This document shows, piece by piece, positions 47,052 to 56,719 of a stretch of DNA of 64,000 nucleotides. The stretch is taken from the NCBI GenBank assembly GCA_036971475.1, contig JBAIZL010000008.1, positions 5,464,001 to 5,528,000 on the forward strand, in the 5' to 3' direction. A model generated the notes under the pieces. That model was not told the DNA's origin, made no database searches, and saw nothing but the letters and a program-made list of their open reading frames with translations. This DNA comes from Prosapia bicincta. Its lineage: Eukaryota; Arthropoda; Insecta; Hemiptera; Cercopidae. The position numbers and the translations under genes are program-made. The first letter of the stretch is position 1; the number at the start of each line of letters is the position of its first letter.

Positions 47052-47600
47052 TTCTGTAAAAAAAATAAGAATATTTCTTCTATTACAAAGTTTAATGATT
47101 GAACTTTATAAATAGAATATTAGAAGAGTCTATTAGTTACTAGAATTATTATTTGTGTATAAAGCTTTTTTTTACAAATTTAGATGTTATAACAAATAAA
47201 TATAATAAACTTTAAGACATTGTTTCTATAGCTTTAGTAATTGAATTATATTTATGTATTATTGGAGAAGTATAATGATTGAACTTTATAAATAGAATAT
47301 TAGAAGAGTCTATTAGTTACTAGAATTATTATTTGTGTATACAGCTTTTTTCTTACAAATTTAGATGTTATAACAAATAAATATAATAAACTTTAAGACA
47401 TTGTTTCTATAGCTTTAGTAATTGAATTATATTTATGTATTATTGGAGAAGTATAATGATTGAAAATTATAAACAGAATATTAGAAGAGTCTATTATGTA
47501 CAAGAATTATTATTTGTGTATAAAGCTTTTTTACAAATTTAGATGTTATAACAAATAAATATAATAAATTAATTAAATAAATCAAACTTTATAAATAAAA

Positions 47601-48401
47601 TATTAGAAAGACTCATTATTTACATTTGAACATTCATTAAATAGCTCACGCATTATGTGAATCAAATTCACAATATTTAGTTTATGTTTTTTACATTTTA
47701 AAATGAATGAACAAATAACAATTTAAGATAATAAAAACAAATAAATATAATAAACTTCAGTTTACACTTTAAGGCATTACCTCCAAAGTTTTAGTAATTC
47801 AATCAGAATATTATTTATTTTTAATTAAAGAAATTGAACTTTAAAAATTAAAATATCAGAATAGTCTTATTATTCACAAACTACGTAATTCTGAACTTTC
47901 ACAGAATTATTATTTGTAGGAGAACAACTTATTCAAGATAATATGACAATTAAATTTTTAAACTTCAGTTTTTAGGTTTAAGACATTGTTACTATAGCTC
48001 TAGTAATTCAATTATACTTGTGTATTATTGCAACACATATTATTTGTTTTCAATTAAAGATATTAACCCAAACAATTCTACTACACACTACGTGAAACTA
48101 ATTCGAAACAATATTATTTTTAATTTTAAATACAATACATAGAAAAGAAGTCAGACAGAAAATACAATTGTATTCAATTAAATAAATTTATACAGTAAAT
48201 ACTATTGTTTGAAATTATAAAAAACTTTCTTTCAAAAACTATGCAAATCATTTCATTTATACAAATTTTCATGTTGAAATAGTAAAGTGTTTTTACATTA
48301 CATATTTTGTATAGATAATATCAAAATACTATATTTGTAAGTAATAAAAAATACTCACTGTATTAGTGTTTAGATAAAGCTCCCAATCCAGTCATTTCTC
48401 T
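47601..48401. other. AT-rich spacer in left arm
   Basis: More decayed pieces of the left-arm repeats (TTATAACAAATAAATATAA and similar). No gene is recognised. Confidence 0.45.
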
Positions 48402-48695
48402 TCACTCTTTAATTTCCAAATCAACTGTTCGTTCTTGTTTAGATTTAACAAAAAGCTTCTTTCCTATAATAGCTTCTAAATCTTGATCATTTGAAAATAA
48501 ATTATTATAACGTTTTGGTAGAAAGGCATGAACAGTTTCTCCCTTATTGATAAATTTTACTAATATTGCACGACCGTATTTCGCTTCTACTATTCTTGCT
48601 TCTTTAATCACGTATGGTTCCCCTAACGTAAATGATTGAATAGACACTGTGTCTACACTTGTTGACAAATTGAATTTTTCAATAAGATTTGACAT
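48402..48695 (-). CDS. Small OB-fold-like protein (possible ssDNA-binding)
   Basis: A 97-residue protein with the central phrase YGRAILVKFINKGETVHAFL then PKRYNNLFS, and a C-terminal LFVKSKQERTVDLEI strand. The pattern of a charged loop between two beta strands followed by LPKRY is one I recall from small proteins next to PolB in arthropod Polinton/adintovirus-like elements, and it suggests an OB-fold that binds single-stranded DNA. That function is inferred. It is transcribed leftward, divergent from PolB across about 415 bp. On the coding strand an AATCAGTTTG (an arthropod TCAGT-type initiator) lies about 35 bp before the ATG. Confidence 0.55.
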   Translation of the reverse strand: MSNLIEKFNLSTSVDTVSIQSFTLGEPYVIKEARIVEAKYGRAILVKFINKGETVHAFLPKRYNNLFSNDQDLEAIIGKKLFVKSKQERTVDLEIKE

Positions 48696-49111
48696 GCTTA
48701 TGCTCTCTTCTACAGTTTACGATACAAACTGATTAAATATTTCTCTGTTTGTTAAATTTAAACCTTCTAGATGTAATTAATTTGTTTTGATCATTTCAAA
48801 TTTTCCAAGAATACAAATTTATTTTTCTCTTTCAAACTTCCCTAATGTGTTTTTAATTGTAATATTAACTGCTTCTTAAAATTCCCTAATTATTATTTTA
48901 ATTGACTTGTTTATTAACAATCTCTCAAAATTTCCAAAGTTGTTTTTCAAATGTAACATTAGCGACTTGTTTTCAATATTCTAATTTGTACAAAACATTA
49001 ACGACTTGTTTACAATATTCTAATCTGAAAAAAGTTATAAAAGGTAGTGAAACCAAAAACACAGTTTTAATTTCTTCTTTGCTGTATTTTGGTGAGTACT
49101 ATTTTATTGAA
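48696..49111. promoter_or_regulatory. Divergent promoter region between the OB-like gene and PolB
   Basis: A TATAAAAG box at 49036-49043 precedes the PolB ATG at 49112 by about 70 bp. On the other strand the TCAGT initiator near 48730 serves the leftward gene. Between them ACTTGTTT repeats (CGACTTGTTTTCAATATTC and CGACTTGTTTACAATATTC) are spaced about 46 bp apart and could be regulatory. Confidence 0.55.
49036..49043 (+). promoter_or_regulatory. TATA box of polB
   Basis: TATAAAAG about 70 bp before the proposed ATG at 49112. It supports that start over the earlier open codons of the same frame. Confidence 0.6.
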
Positions 49112-52100
49112 ATGGCTGTATATCTTGTTTCGAATACGGAAAAGTATATTAAAAAGTATCGTATTAATGGAACTAGGTTTCTTTTTAAATTCAATTTACC
49201 ACCAACTAATGTAAATGAAATTGACTGGATTAGACAAGGACTTAATGATATAATTGATTCAATGAAAAGTAATACGACTGATCAAGATCAACTCGGTTTC
49301 ACCTTGTCAAGTTTGAATTTTAAAAACCGAGAACCGGGGTATGTTTCATTTCGTCCGGCTTCTCAAGTTAATTCTGATATGTTATTTCAGATTTTTGGAG
49401 GCATTATTCAATCTAATTCACCTGGTTTTAGTTCAACCGATACTTTCGAGATTGCCTGTACTAGAGTAAGGGTTCCACGCGGACGAGGGCACATAAGACC
49501 AGGATTTTTTAACAATTTCGACGAGGAATGTCATACGAGAAGGGGAATCGTGGTTATAAAAAATTCCGATTCTCTTTGTTTGCCATGTTCAATTGTAGTT
49601 GCAAAAGCAAATGTTGATAAAGATATCGAATATCCAGCAATAAGACTAAACCGTCGAAACAGACAAACTATAAAAGCACAGCAGTTAATGACTGACGCTA
49701 AAGTACAGATATCAGACACAGGTGCAGGAATAAAAGAGTTACAACAATTTCAAAACTTTCTCAGTGAATATAAAATTACAGTATATGAGTACGGAAACAA
49801 GGGACGTAATATTTTTTTCGAAGGAGAAAATGAAGGTAAAAAAATTAATTTGATACTGTATAAGGGTCATTTTAATGTTATTACAAGTTTAACTAGTGCA
49901 TTTGCTTGTAATTACTATTGTGAATCATGTCACACTCCTTTTGACCACCGTACGAAACATAGATGTTCGGTTACATGTTACTTGTGTAAACGATCTCCAC
50001 CATGCACTTTGAAAGACAATGGTATACAATGTAATGAATGTAATAGAAAATTTAAAAACAGAGATTGTTTTAAATATCATCTCAATGATATCTGTAATGC
50101 TTTAAAAAAATGTCAGTCATGTGATAAAATGATATTTCTGTCTGCACGCTCTTCACCTCATGTGTGTGGCGAGATATATTGCAAAACTTGCAAGTCGTAT
50201 ATGTCTTCATCGCATTTTTGTTACATGAAAATTGATATTCGTAGACCTTTAAATAAAAATTTTCTGTTTATATTTTTTGACTTGGAAACCAGACAAGACG
50301 AACCTCTCGATAATTCTACAAACGTTCATCGAACCACTTTGTGTGTTTCTCAACAATATTGTTATCAGTGTATAGGCAACAATTCTTGTAGTGTTTGTCG
50401 TACAAATGTGTTTAGAAACGACCCAATTGATGAATTTATGTCTTATGTAATGAATGTGAGAAAGAGTTACAAGAAAGTAACAGTTATTGCACATAATGGA
50501 CAGGGTTTCGATTTTCAGTTTATATTGAAGTATGTATTGGAAAAGACTCAATTTATGCCCACTTTGATTACACGTGGTACAAAAATCATTCTGATGGAAA
50601 TAGATAACACAAAGTTTATAGATTCTTTAAACTACATGCCTATGGCTCTATCGAAACTACCAAAGTCTTTCGGACTGTCGTCCGAAAAGAAAAAAGGATA
50701 TTTTCCTCATCTATTTAATACGTTAGCAAATCAATCGTACATAGGTCCGATTCCTCCTATCGAATTATACTGTCCTGATTCTATGATAGATAAAAAGAGT
50801 TACGAATCGTTTGTAAGATGGCATGATGAACAGGTTAGAAATGATTATTTGTTTGACTTTCAAAAAGAAATTTTCGAATACTGTTATTCAGATGTTGACA
50901 TATTAGCTCAGGCATGCATAAAGTTTAGATCGATATTCTTGAGTCTATGTAACGTCGATCCTTTTTTGGAGGCTGTAACTATAGCCAGTGCTTGTAACCT
51001 TGCTTTCAGACGTAAATATTTAAGACCAAATACCATTGGTATTCTACCGAAAAGGGGATATAGGCTTTCAAACAGACATTCTAAAATAGCCTTACAATGG
51101 CTAACGTGGGTGGAAGATCAGAGAGGAATCCATATCGAACACGCTGGTCGAGGATGCGAACGTAAGATAGAAGGATTTATGATAGACGGATATTTTGAAG
51201 GAGAAATATTTGAGTTTCACGGATGTTACTGGCACGGATGTTCCAAGTGCTTCTCTAATGGACGCAACGAACCGCTAGAAGAAGATCCGTCCGATACACT
51301 TAACAACCGATTAGAGAGGACAAATGTAAAAAGAACTAAACTCTTACGTCATCATAGGCTAGTGGAAATGTGGGAATGCGACTTTCTAAGAATGAAGACA
51401 GAAAATTCATCAATGTCATACTTAGATACACATCCTGTTCTTAATATGATACCTCTTAATCCACGTGATGCCTTTTACGGTGGTCGAACGGGTAACACGA
51501 AATCATATTACGCATGTAAGGTTGGAGAGACAATACAGTATATTGACATATGTTCACTCTATCCCTGGGTATGCAAGTACGGAAAGTTTCCCATTGGTCA
51601 TCCTTCAATTCACGTAGGCGACAGAGAGTGCAGACAACGAGGAATGGACACTGAAGGACTTTTAAAGTGCAAAATCCTTCCGCCCTGTGATCTTTATCAT
51701 CCTGTGCTTCCGATAAAACTACACGACAAACTGATGTTTGTTCTCTGTAGAACATGCGCTCAGACATTATCAGAAGACTGTGAACATACTGCCGAAGAAC
51801 GAGTGTTGGTAGGAACTTGGACAATGGATGAAATAAGGAAAGCAATTGAAAAAGGCTATACCATCATAGAAATGTACGAAATGTGGGAGTACGAGATAGC
51901 CAGTTTCGAGAAAGGTAACGGCCTCTTTGTCGAATATATCAATCAGTTCCTGAAAATAAAACAGGAAGCTTCAGGATATCCTGACTGGTGCATCAGCGAA
52001 GAGGAGAGGAAAAAATACGTAGACGATTATTTCGAACACGAAAACATTAGACTGGATTCAATTGAAAAGAATGAAGGACTCAGATCCCTGGCAAAGCTTA

Positions 52101-52828
52101 TGTTGAACTCATTTTGGGGAAAATTCGGACAGAGGGAAAATCAAACAAAAACCGCGATTGTTCGTCAACCCTCGGAACTGTTTAAAATGTTGACATCGCC
52201 TTCGATACAAGTAAACACCATACAAGAGATCAACGAAGACGTGATATTAGTGAACTGGGAGTTTGTCGAAAACGAATGTGACGTAGTGTCTAGCGCTAAT
52301 GTAGTAATTGCCGCTTATACTACTGCCCAGGCTAGACTTAAACTGTACGAATATCTAGATAAATTAGGAAGACAGGTTTTGTATTACGACACGGACAGTG
52401 TGATATATTACCATAGACCAGGAATGCACATGGTAGACACAGGAGACTACTTAGGACAGATGACAAACGAACTTTCGGCTTACGGTCAAGGATCTTACAT
52501 TACAGAGTTTGTATCAGGAGGCCCCAAAACGTACGGTTACAGAGTGTTAGCGACTTCTACAAACTCGATAGAGACTGTCTGTAAAGTGAAAGGATTGACT
52601 CTGAACCTTTGCACAATTGGTTTGGTAAATTTTGCTTCGATCAAAAAAATGATAATATCCAAAGATGATTTCTTGGAAGTGCCCGCTTCTCGTATCCGCA
52701 GAACGAAAGATCGTGAAGTGATTACTGTTAAGGAATCCAAAAATTTTAAAATTACCGGTTTTAAGAGAAAAAGCGAAGGTAAATATGATTCTTTTCCTTA
52801 TGGTTATATTAAAAAAAAACACGATTAA
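49112..52828 (+). CDS. polB: Protein-primed-type family B DNA polymerase
   Basis: About 1238 residues from the ATG at 49112, chosen because a TATA box lies between it and the more upstream open codons. This is the replicase, with 3'-5' exonuclease and polymerase. Visible elements: a Cys/His-rich zinc-binding region (about residues 264-371, several CxxC pairs), Exo I FFDLETR (Asp about 390), Exo II AHNGQGFDFQF (about 460), Exo III YSDVDI (about 591), GCYWHGCSKC (about 710, typical of viral/organellar PolB), motif A DICSLYP (Asp 812), motif B KLMLNSFWGKFG (Lys 995) and motif C YDTDS (Asp 1093). Length and motif order fit Polinton/adintovirus PolB. The frame is uninterrupted. An AATAAA lies at 52832. 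Confidence 0.95.
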   Translation: MAVYLVSNTEKYIKKYRINGTRFLFKFNLPPTNVNEIDWIRQGLNDIIDSMKSNTTDQDQLGFTLSSLNFKNREPGYVSFRPASQVNSDMLFQIFGGIIQSNSPGFSSTDTFEIACTRVRVPRGRGHIRPGFFNNFDEECHTRRGIVVIKNSDSLCLPCSIVVAKANVDKDIEYPAIRLNRRNRQTIKAQQLMTDAKVQISDTGAGIKELQQFQNFLSEYKITVYEYGNKGRNIFFEGENEGKKINLILYKGHFNVITSLTSAFACNYYCESCHTPFDHRTKHRCSVTCYLCKRSPPCTLKDNGIQCNECNRKFKNRDCFKYHLNDICNALKKCQSCDKMIFLSARSSPHVCGEIYCKTCKSYMSSSHFCYMKIDIRRPLNKNFLFIFFDLETRQDEPLDNSTNVHRTTLCVSQQYCYQCIGNNSCSVCRTNVFRNDPIDEFMSYVMNVRKSYKKVTVIAHNGQGFDFQFILKYVLEKTQFMPTLITRGTKIILMEIDNTKFIDSLNYMPMALSKLPKSFGLSSEKKKGYFPHLFNTLANQSYIGPIPPIELYCPDSMIDKKSYESFVRWHDEQVRNDYLFDFQKEIFEYCYSDVDILAQACIKFRSIFLSLCNVDPFLEAVTIASACNLAFRRKYLRPNTIGILPKRGYRLSNRHSKIALQWLTWVEDQRGIHIEHAGRGCERKIEGFMIDGYFEGEIFEFHGCYWHGCSKCFSNGRNEPLEEDPSDTLNNRLERTNVKRTKLLRHHRLVEMWECDFLRMKTENSSMSYLDTHPVLNMIPLNPRDAFYGGRTGNTKSYYACKVGETIQYIDICSLYPWVCKYGKFPIGHPSIHVGDRECRQRGMDTEGLLKCKILPPCDLYHPVLPIKLHDKLMFVLCRTCAQTLSEDCEHTAEERVLVGTWTMDEIRKAIEKGYTIIEMYEMWEYEIASFEKGNGLFVEYINQFLKIKQEASGYPDWCISEEERKKYVDDYFEHENIRLDSIEKNEGLRSLAKLMLNSFWGKFGQRENQTKTAIVRQPSELFKMLTSPSIQVNTIQEINEDVILVNWEFVENECDVVSSANVVIAAYTTAQARLKLYEYLDKLGRQVLYYDTDSVIYYHRPGMHMVDTGDYLGQMTNELSAYGQGSYITEFVSGGPKTYGYRVLATSTNSIETVCKVKGLTLNLCTIGLVNFASIKKMIISKDDFLEVPASRIRRTKDREVITVKESKNFKITGFKRKSEGKYDSFPYGYIKKKHD

Positions 52829-52831
52829 CAG

Positions 52832-52837
52832 AATAAA
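52832..52837 (+). terminator. Poly(A) signal after polB
   Basis: AATAAA starting 4 bp beyond the polB stop codon. Confidence 0.6.
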
Positions 52838-53181
52838 ATCAATTTATAGTTTAATCAAACTGACATTATATAAAATTGGAACCAATGATAAAATAAATTA
52901 CAATCAGAATAACATCACATTAATTTTTAATAAAGGAACATGTAAACATAGCAAAATAAAACAAAAAATTGTTGTTGTTTACATAAACTTTACAAATATG
53001 AGTTATAAATGTAAAGATAGCAACAACAAAAAATATAATTAAAATTCTTATATCATTTTAAAAATACTGTTGTTTACAAAAATCTACAAATCTGGTTTGT
53101 ATGCCTATAGGGGAGTCCGCCAGATAAAATAATGGACAACGCATCAAAGGTTATACCTCTTGGGTGATGTGGAAATTAACC
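52838..53181. other. Spacer between polB and integrase
   Basis: AT-rich. An open frame overlapping the polB end (52785-53042) is low-complexity Asn/Ile/Lys sequence and is not called. A TATATAAG box at 53182 marks the integrase promoter. Confidence 0.5.
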
Positions 53182-53189
53182 TATATAAG
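53182..53189 (+). promoter_or_regulatory. TATA box of integrase
   Basis: TATATAAG about 35 bp before the ATG at 53223. It argues for that ATG and against the upstream non-ATG part of the open frame. Confidence 0.6.
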
Positions 53190-53222
53190 TTTGTATTTTT
53201 TAAAATCAATCACATTTCTAAA

Positions 53223-54137
53223 ATGGATCTGAGATATGCTATTGCAAATGAATTACATAAACCGGCTAGAAGACATTTCAAAACTAGACGTGTAACCTTG
53301 AAAGGCATTCACGATTTATATCAGGCAGACTTGGTAGAGATGATTCCTTATGCTAAACGAAACAGAGGATACAAATACTTACTCACTATGATTAATTGTC
53401 TTACAAAATTTGCGTTTGCGCTTCCTTTAAAATCGAAAACAGGTGTCGAAGTGGCTTCTGCTCTAGATAGTGTTTTGAAAAATCATCCAATGAATTATTT
53501 TCAAACAGACCAAGGTAAAGAATGGTTCAACGTTCATGTTCGAAATTTAATGAAAAAATACAAAATTAATCACTATACTACTTATTCAGATAAAAAAGCT
53601 TCCATAGTTGAAAGATTTAATCGTACGTTGAAAAGTAAAATGTGGAAAGAGTTTACTGCTAGGGGATCGTATGTATGGATAGATATACTGAATAGTTTAG
53701 TAAAATCGTACAATACATCAGTTCATAGAACCATAGGAATGAAACCGATTAGTGTAAGGAAAAAACATGAAACGAATTTATTAAAAAAAATATCTGTTAA
53801 TGTTACGAAACTATTACCCAAATTTAAAGTAGATGATAAAGTAAGAATCTCCAAGTACAAAACAATCTTTGCGAGAGGATATTATCCGAGTTGGTCGAAC
53901 GAAGTATTTTCTGTTTTTGCTGTAAAACCTACAATACCTGTAACGTATGTGTTACAAGATTCTAGAGGTAATATTTTGAAAGGAGGTTTCTATACCGAAG
54001 AAATCAGTAAAGCGAAAATGGGTGATGTTTTTCTTATCGATAAAGTGTTAAAGAGAAAAGGTAATAAAGTTTATGTCAAATGGACAGGTTTTGATAAAAC
54101 ACACAACAGTTGGATCGATAAGAAACAACTTATTTAG
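53223..54137 (+). CDS. int: Retrovirus-like integrase with chromodomain
   Basis: 304 residues. It catalyses strand transfer of the linear element into host DNA. The RNase H-fold catalytic triad is visible: QADLVEM (Asp 36), FQTDQGKEW (Asp 96) and SIVERFNR (Glu 130), with 33 residues between the last two. A Polinton-typical W-rich region follows (YVWIDILNSLVKSYN, then HRTIGMKP). The C-terminus is a chromodomain (VLKRKGNKVYVKWTGFDKTH then SWIDK), which in related elements tethers integration to modified histones. No N-terminal HHCC zinc finger is seen from this start; the upstream codons lack an ATG. The frame is intact. Confidence 0.95.
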   Translation: MDLRYAIANELHKPARRHFKTRRVTLKGIHDLYQADLVEMIPYAKRNRGYKYLLTMINCLTKFAFALPLKSKTGVEVASALDSVLKNHPMNYFQTDQGKEWFNVHVRNLMKKYKINHYTTYSDKKASIVERFNRTLKSKMWKEFTARGSYVWIDILNSLVKSYNTSVHRTIGMKPISVRKKHETNLLKKISVNVTKLLPKFKVDDKVRISKYKTIFARGYYPSWSNEVFSVFAVKPTIPVTYVLQDSRGNILKGGFYTEEISKAKMGDVFLIDKVLKRKGNKVYVKWTGFDKTHNSWIDKKQLI

Positions 54138-54183
54138 TATAAATTATAGAAACAAATACTGATATCATTAGTGTTACATCACA

Positions 54184-54879
54184 ATGCGTACAGAAAAGGC
54201 CCTACAATCTTTTACAATGTCAAATTTTGATAAATATGTAGAGTGTACAAAAACAAAATGCGTCAGACATAGTACACTTTTACCAAATACTATTCGATGT
54301 ATTATTTGTGGACCTTCTAATTGCGGAAAAACAAATGTAGTATTCAATTTATTGTTTGAACCCAATGGGTTGAAGTTTGCTAATGTGTATGTGTTTTCAA
54401 AATCATTACATCAGTCAAAGTATAAACTTTTAGAAAAGGTTTTCTCAGATTCTGAAATCGGCTACTTTTCATACTCAGACAACCAAAGTGTACTTGAACC
54501 CAATGACGTAAGACAAAATTCCGTAGTAATATTCGATGATGTTGCTTGTGAGAAACAAGACAATATTAGAAAATATTTTTCAATGGGCCGTCACAATAAT
54601 GTCGATACTTTCTATTTAGGTCAATCGTACAGTCAAATTCCAAAACAATTGATTCGTGATAATACGAACTTTTTAGTTATATTTAAACAAGACGACCTCA
54701 ATATAAAACATATTTATAATAACCACGTGACTCCTGACATTAAAATATCTGTTTTTAAAGACATCTGTGCTGAGGCATGGAAAAATATTTACGGATTTGT
54801 TGTAATAGATAAAGACAGTGAAAAAGATCAAGGTCGTTACAGAATCGGATTCGATTGTTTTGTAAAAGATTTATTTTAA
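54184..54879 (+). CDS. FtsK/HerA-type DNA packaging ATPase
   Basis: 231 residues. The motor that pumps the genome into the capsid in Polinton-like and other double-jelly-roll viruses. Walker A is CGPSNCGKT (43-50), Walker B is VVIFDD (114-119), and the downstream GQSYSQIPKQLIRDNTN is the sensor/arginine region characteristic of the A32-like clade. The ATG at 54184 follows a TATAAAT at 54138. A second ATG at 54217 is a possible start. It lies directly after the integrase and 32 bp before the next ATG, in the same direction. Confidence 0.9.
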   Translation: MRTEKALQSFTMSNFDKYVECTKTKCVRHSTLLPNTIRCIICGPSNCGKTNVVFNLLFEPNGLKFANVYVFSKSLHQSKYKLLEKVFSDSEIGYFSYSDNQSVLEPNDVRQNSVVIFDDVACEKQDNIRKYFSMGRHNNVDTFYLGQSYSQIPKQLIRDNTNFLVIFKQDDLNIKHIYNNHVTPDIKISVFKDICAEAWKNIYGFVVIDKDSEKDQGRYRIGFDCFVKDLF

Positions 54880-54911
54880 ATGTATTCACTTGTTCACTAT
54901 CAGTTTACAAC

Positions 54912-55766
54912 ATGACGCCCGACGAAGAACAAGTTATCCTTGAGATATCTAGATTGAAAGAGGCTATAAAAAGAAAATACCGTGAAATGAGATTCGGTGA
55001 TGTGGAAAGGGAACGAGTAATGACTAAAAAATACAGTCCCCTTATTAGGGAAATTTCGAAATTACGGAAAGATAAACCTGAGAATGAAGAAATAAAACTT
55101 GAGCCAATTACATCACACTCTACGCCTCTAAAAGAATCATCTAGTGTAAAAGAGTTAATGACTACTCCTAAAGGACAAGAAGAATACAAAGAGACTTTAA
55201 ATACAACCTTTTCTAATCAACTCACACTTTTGTACATGACAAAAATGATTAACGACTCCGATCTGATAGATAATGTATATGGACCGAGAATAGAAGGTAA
55301 TGTTCTTATGGTCGGAGATAAAGAGATTCAGTTTGGCGAAGATGGTGACATTATTATAGCAGGAGAAAATTACAACGGTACCGAAGGACTTTATGAATTA
55401 TTGTTTATGCGTATACCAAGAAAAATATATACGGACGAAGATGTAGAAGCCTATAGAAAAATTTGTAAAAAAACTCATGCTCATAAAGTGAATTACAGTT
55501 TTAGAAATATTATAAATCGAGATTTTAGAAACGATAAATACAAAAATATTATTCAGCATCTGTTTCCCCCGAAAAGGATTGGTAAAGGATACGCTTATTG
55601 GGATAATCCTAACGAATTATGCGATAGGCTGAGACTTTTACTGTCTTCTTACGAAGCTGGTCATACAGGTCATAGAAACGAAATAGCGTCTGTTATAGAA
55701 GAGCTGAGGGAAGCGGGGATTATAAAAGGATGGGGTAATAAGAAAATTAGAACACTAATAAAATGA
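54912..55766 (+). CDS. Conserved Polinton-type protein of unknown function
   Basis: 284 residues from the first ATG (54912); the open frame extends upstream only with non-ATG codons overlapping the ATPase end. N-terminal half is charged and helical (EISRLKEAIKRKYREM, then EISKLRKDK; probable coiled coil). The C-terminal block YWDNPNELCDRLRLLLSSYE then RNEIASVIEELREAGII is a phrase I recall from many uncharacterised arthropod Maverick-linked proteins (possibly the family called DUF8207). A minor virion or assembly role is inferred from its place between ATPase and fibre-like genes. TATCAGTTTA just upstream is a TCAGT-type initiator. Its stop overlaps the next start (ATGA). Confidence 0.75.
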   Translation: MTPDEEQVILEISRLKEAIKRKYREMRFGDVERERVMTKKYSPLIREISKLRKDKPENEEIKLEPITSHSTPLKESSSVKELMTTPKGQEEYKETLNTTFSNQLTLLYMTKMINDSDLIDNVYGPRIEGNVLMVGDKEIQFGEDGDIIIAGENYNGTEGLYELLFMRIPRKIYTDEDVEAYRKICKKTHAHKVNYSFRNIINRDFRNDKYKNIIQHLFPPKRIGKGYAYWDNPNELCDRLRLLLSSYEAGHTGHRNEIASVIEELREAGIIKGWGNKKIRTLIK

Positions 55767-56647
55767 GCGTCGATAAGTTTGGACGTTATTCTAAACCTAA
55801 AGTCGGAGACCCTGTTTCTGAAAATGACATTGTTAATATGCGAACGCTTAAACGGGATTGTTTGACATTCGATAGTTCGAAGAACAAATACTACGCTAAT
55901 GAACTTCCCTTAGGCGGTCTAGGTGAACCTAAAGATATGAACGATGCAGTAACTAAAAAATATATCGAATCTTTTGTTCCCAAAAGTTGTTTAACTTTCA
56001 ATACCGATAAGAATTCATATTTTGCCAATGGTGTTTTGTTGGGTGGATTGGGTGAGCCTAATATCAGAGATGATGCAGTGACCAAAGGTTATCTCGAAAA
56101 AACGTGTTTAACTTTCGATAATGTAAAGAACAAATACTATACTAACGGTTTTGCTATAGGAGGTTTAGGCAAACCTACTGGTCGAAACGATGCTGTGTCT
56201 AAAAAATACCTCGAATCATTTATTCCGAAAGCTTGTTTGATATTCAATGACGAAAAGAATCAATACTATGCTAATGGTATTCAATTGGGTGGATTGGGGG
56301 AACCTATAAATACTGACGATGCGGTAACGAAGGGATATCTGGAAAAGTTAATTCCAGTTAAAATCGAAAATACGTTTTTCTTTGCTAATCATCGTTTGCG
56401 CGATATAGATGCTCCAGAATTTCAGGGAGACGCAGTTAACTTAAAATACTTGGTAGATAATGCTCTTCTTATAACTGGAAAAGAATATGACGGACGATTT
56501 AAACGTATAAGTCACGTGGGATCTGGTAAAGAACCAAATGACGTAGTAGTTTTTTCACAGTTAGCTACCTTGTACAATGATATTCAAATTCGAATTAACT
56601 CTGAAATAGCGATGTTGAGAGAAGAAATTAAAAAAATAATAAATTAA
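55763..56647 (+). CDS. Repetitive fibre-like protein
   Basis: 294 residues built from about seven degenerate repeats. The clear ones read GGLGEPxxxxDAVTKxYxE at about 51, 94, 133 and 176 (spacing 43, 39, 43). Weaker units lie at about 12 (KVGDPVSENDIV), 211 (RLRDIDAPEFQGDAVNLKYL) and 248 (RISHVGSGKEPNDVVVFSQL). Each full unit also has a CLTFDxxKNxYYANG strand. The C-terminus (YNDIQIRINSEIAMLREEIK) looks like a coiled coil. GxP...DAVTKxYV-type repeats are common in trimeric phage tail and capsid fibres, so a host-contact fibre is a reasonable inference. It overlaps the preceding gene by ATGA, suggesting coupled expression. Confidence 0.65.
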   Translation: MSVDKFGRYSKPKVGDPVSENDIVNMRTLKRDCLTFDSSKNKYYANELPLGGLGEPKDMNDAVTKKYIESFVPKSCLTFNTDKNSYFANGVLLGGLGEPNIRDDAVTKGYLEKTCLTFDNVKNKYYTNGFAIGGLGKPTGRNDAVSKKYLESFIPKACLIFNDEKNQYYANGIQLGGLGEPINTDDAVTKGYLEKLIPVKIENTFFFANHRLRDIDAPEFQGDAVNLKYLVDNALLITGKEYDGRFKRISHVGSGKEPNDVVVFSQLATLYNDIQIRINSEIAMLREEIKKIIN

Positions 56648-56678
56648 TTTAAATTATAAAATTAGCTTAGAAAAAAAG

Positions 56679-56687
56679 TATTAAAAG
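56679..56687 (+). promoter_or_regulatory. TATA-like box before PLA2 gene
   Basis: TATTAAAAG about 33 bp upstream of the ATG at 56720. Confidence 0.4.
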
Positions 56688-56719
56688 CATACACTTATAC
56701 GTTTCTGATTAGTAATAAA

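Larger units (their letters stand above)
45245..47600. repeat. About 180-bp direct repeats of the left arm
   Basis: The segment GATTGAACTTTATAAATAGA then ATATTAGAAGAGTCTATTA, followed by AGATGTTATAACAAATAAATATAA and a GACATTGTTTCTATAGCTTTAG block, recurs near 45255, 45993, 46164, 47095, 47275 and 47456. The last three are about 180 bp apart. Each copy carries TTTATAAATAG, which reads as a TATA-like motif on both strands. The repeats flank the dUTPase gene on both sides. Confidence 0.8.

Noticed and set aside
48902..49111. Upstream extension of the polB open frame
   Set aside because: It begins with a non-ATG codon, and the TATA box at 49036 lies inside it, so the ATG at 49112 is preferred.
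52785..53042. 85-codon open frame overlapping the end of polB
   Set aside because: Low-complexity AT-rich translation, no own promoter or domain, overlaps polB out of frame.
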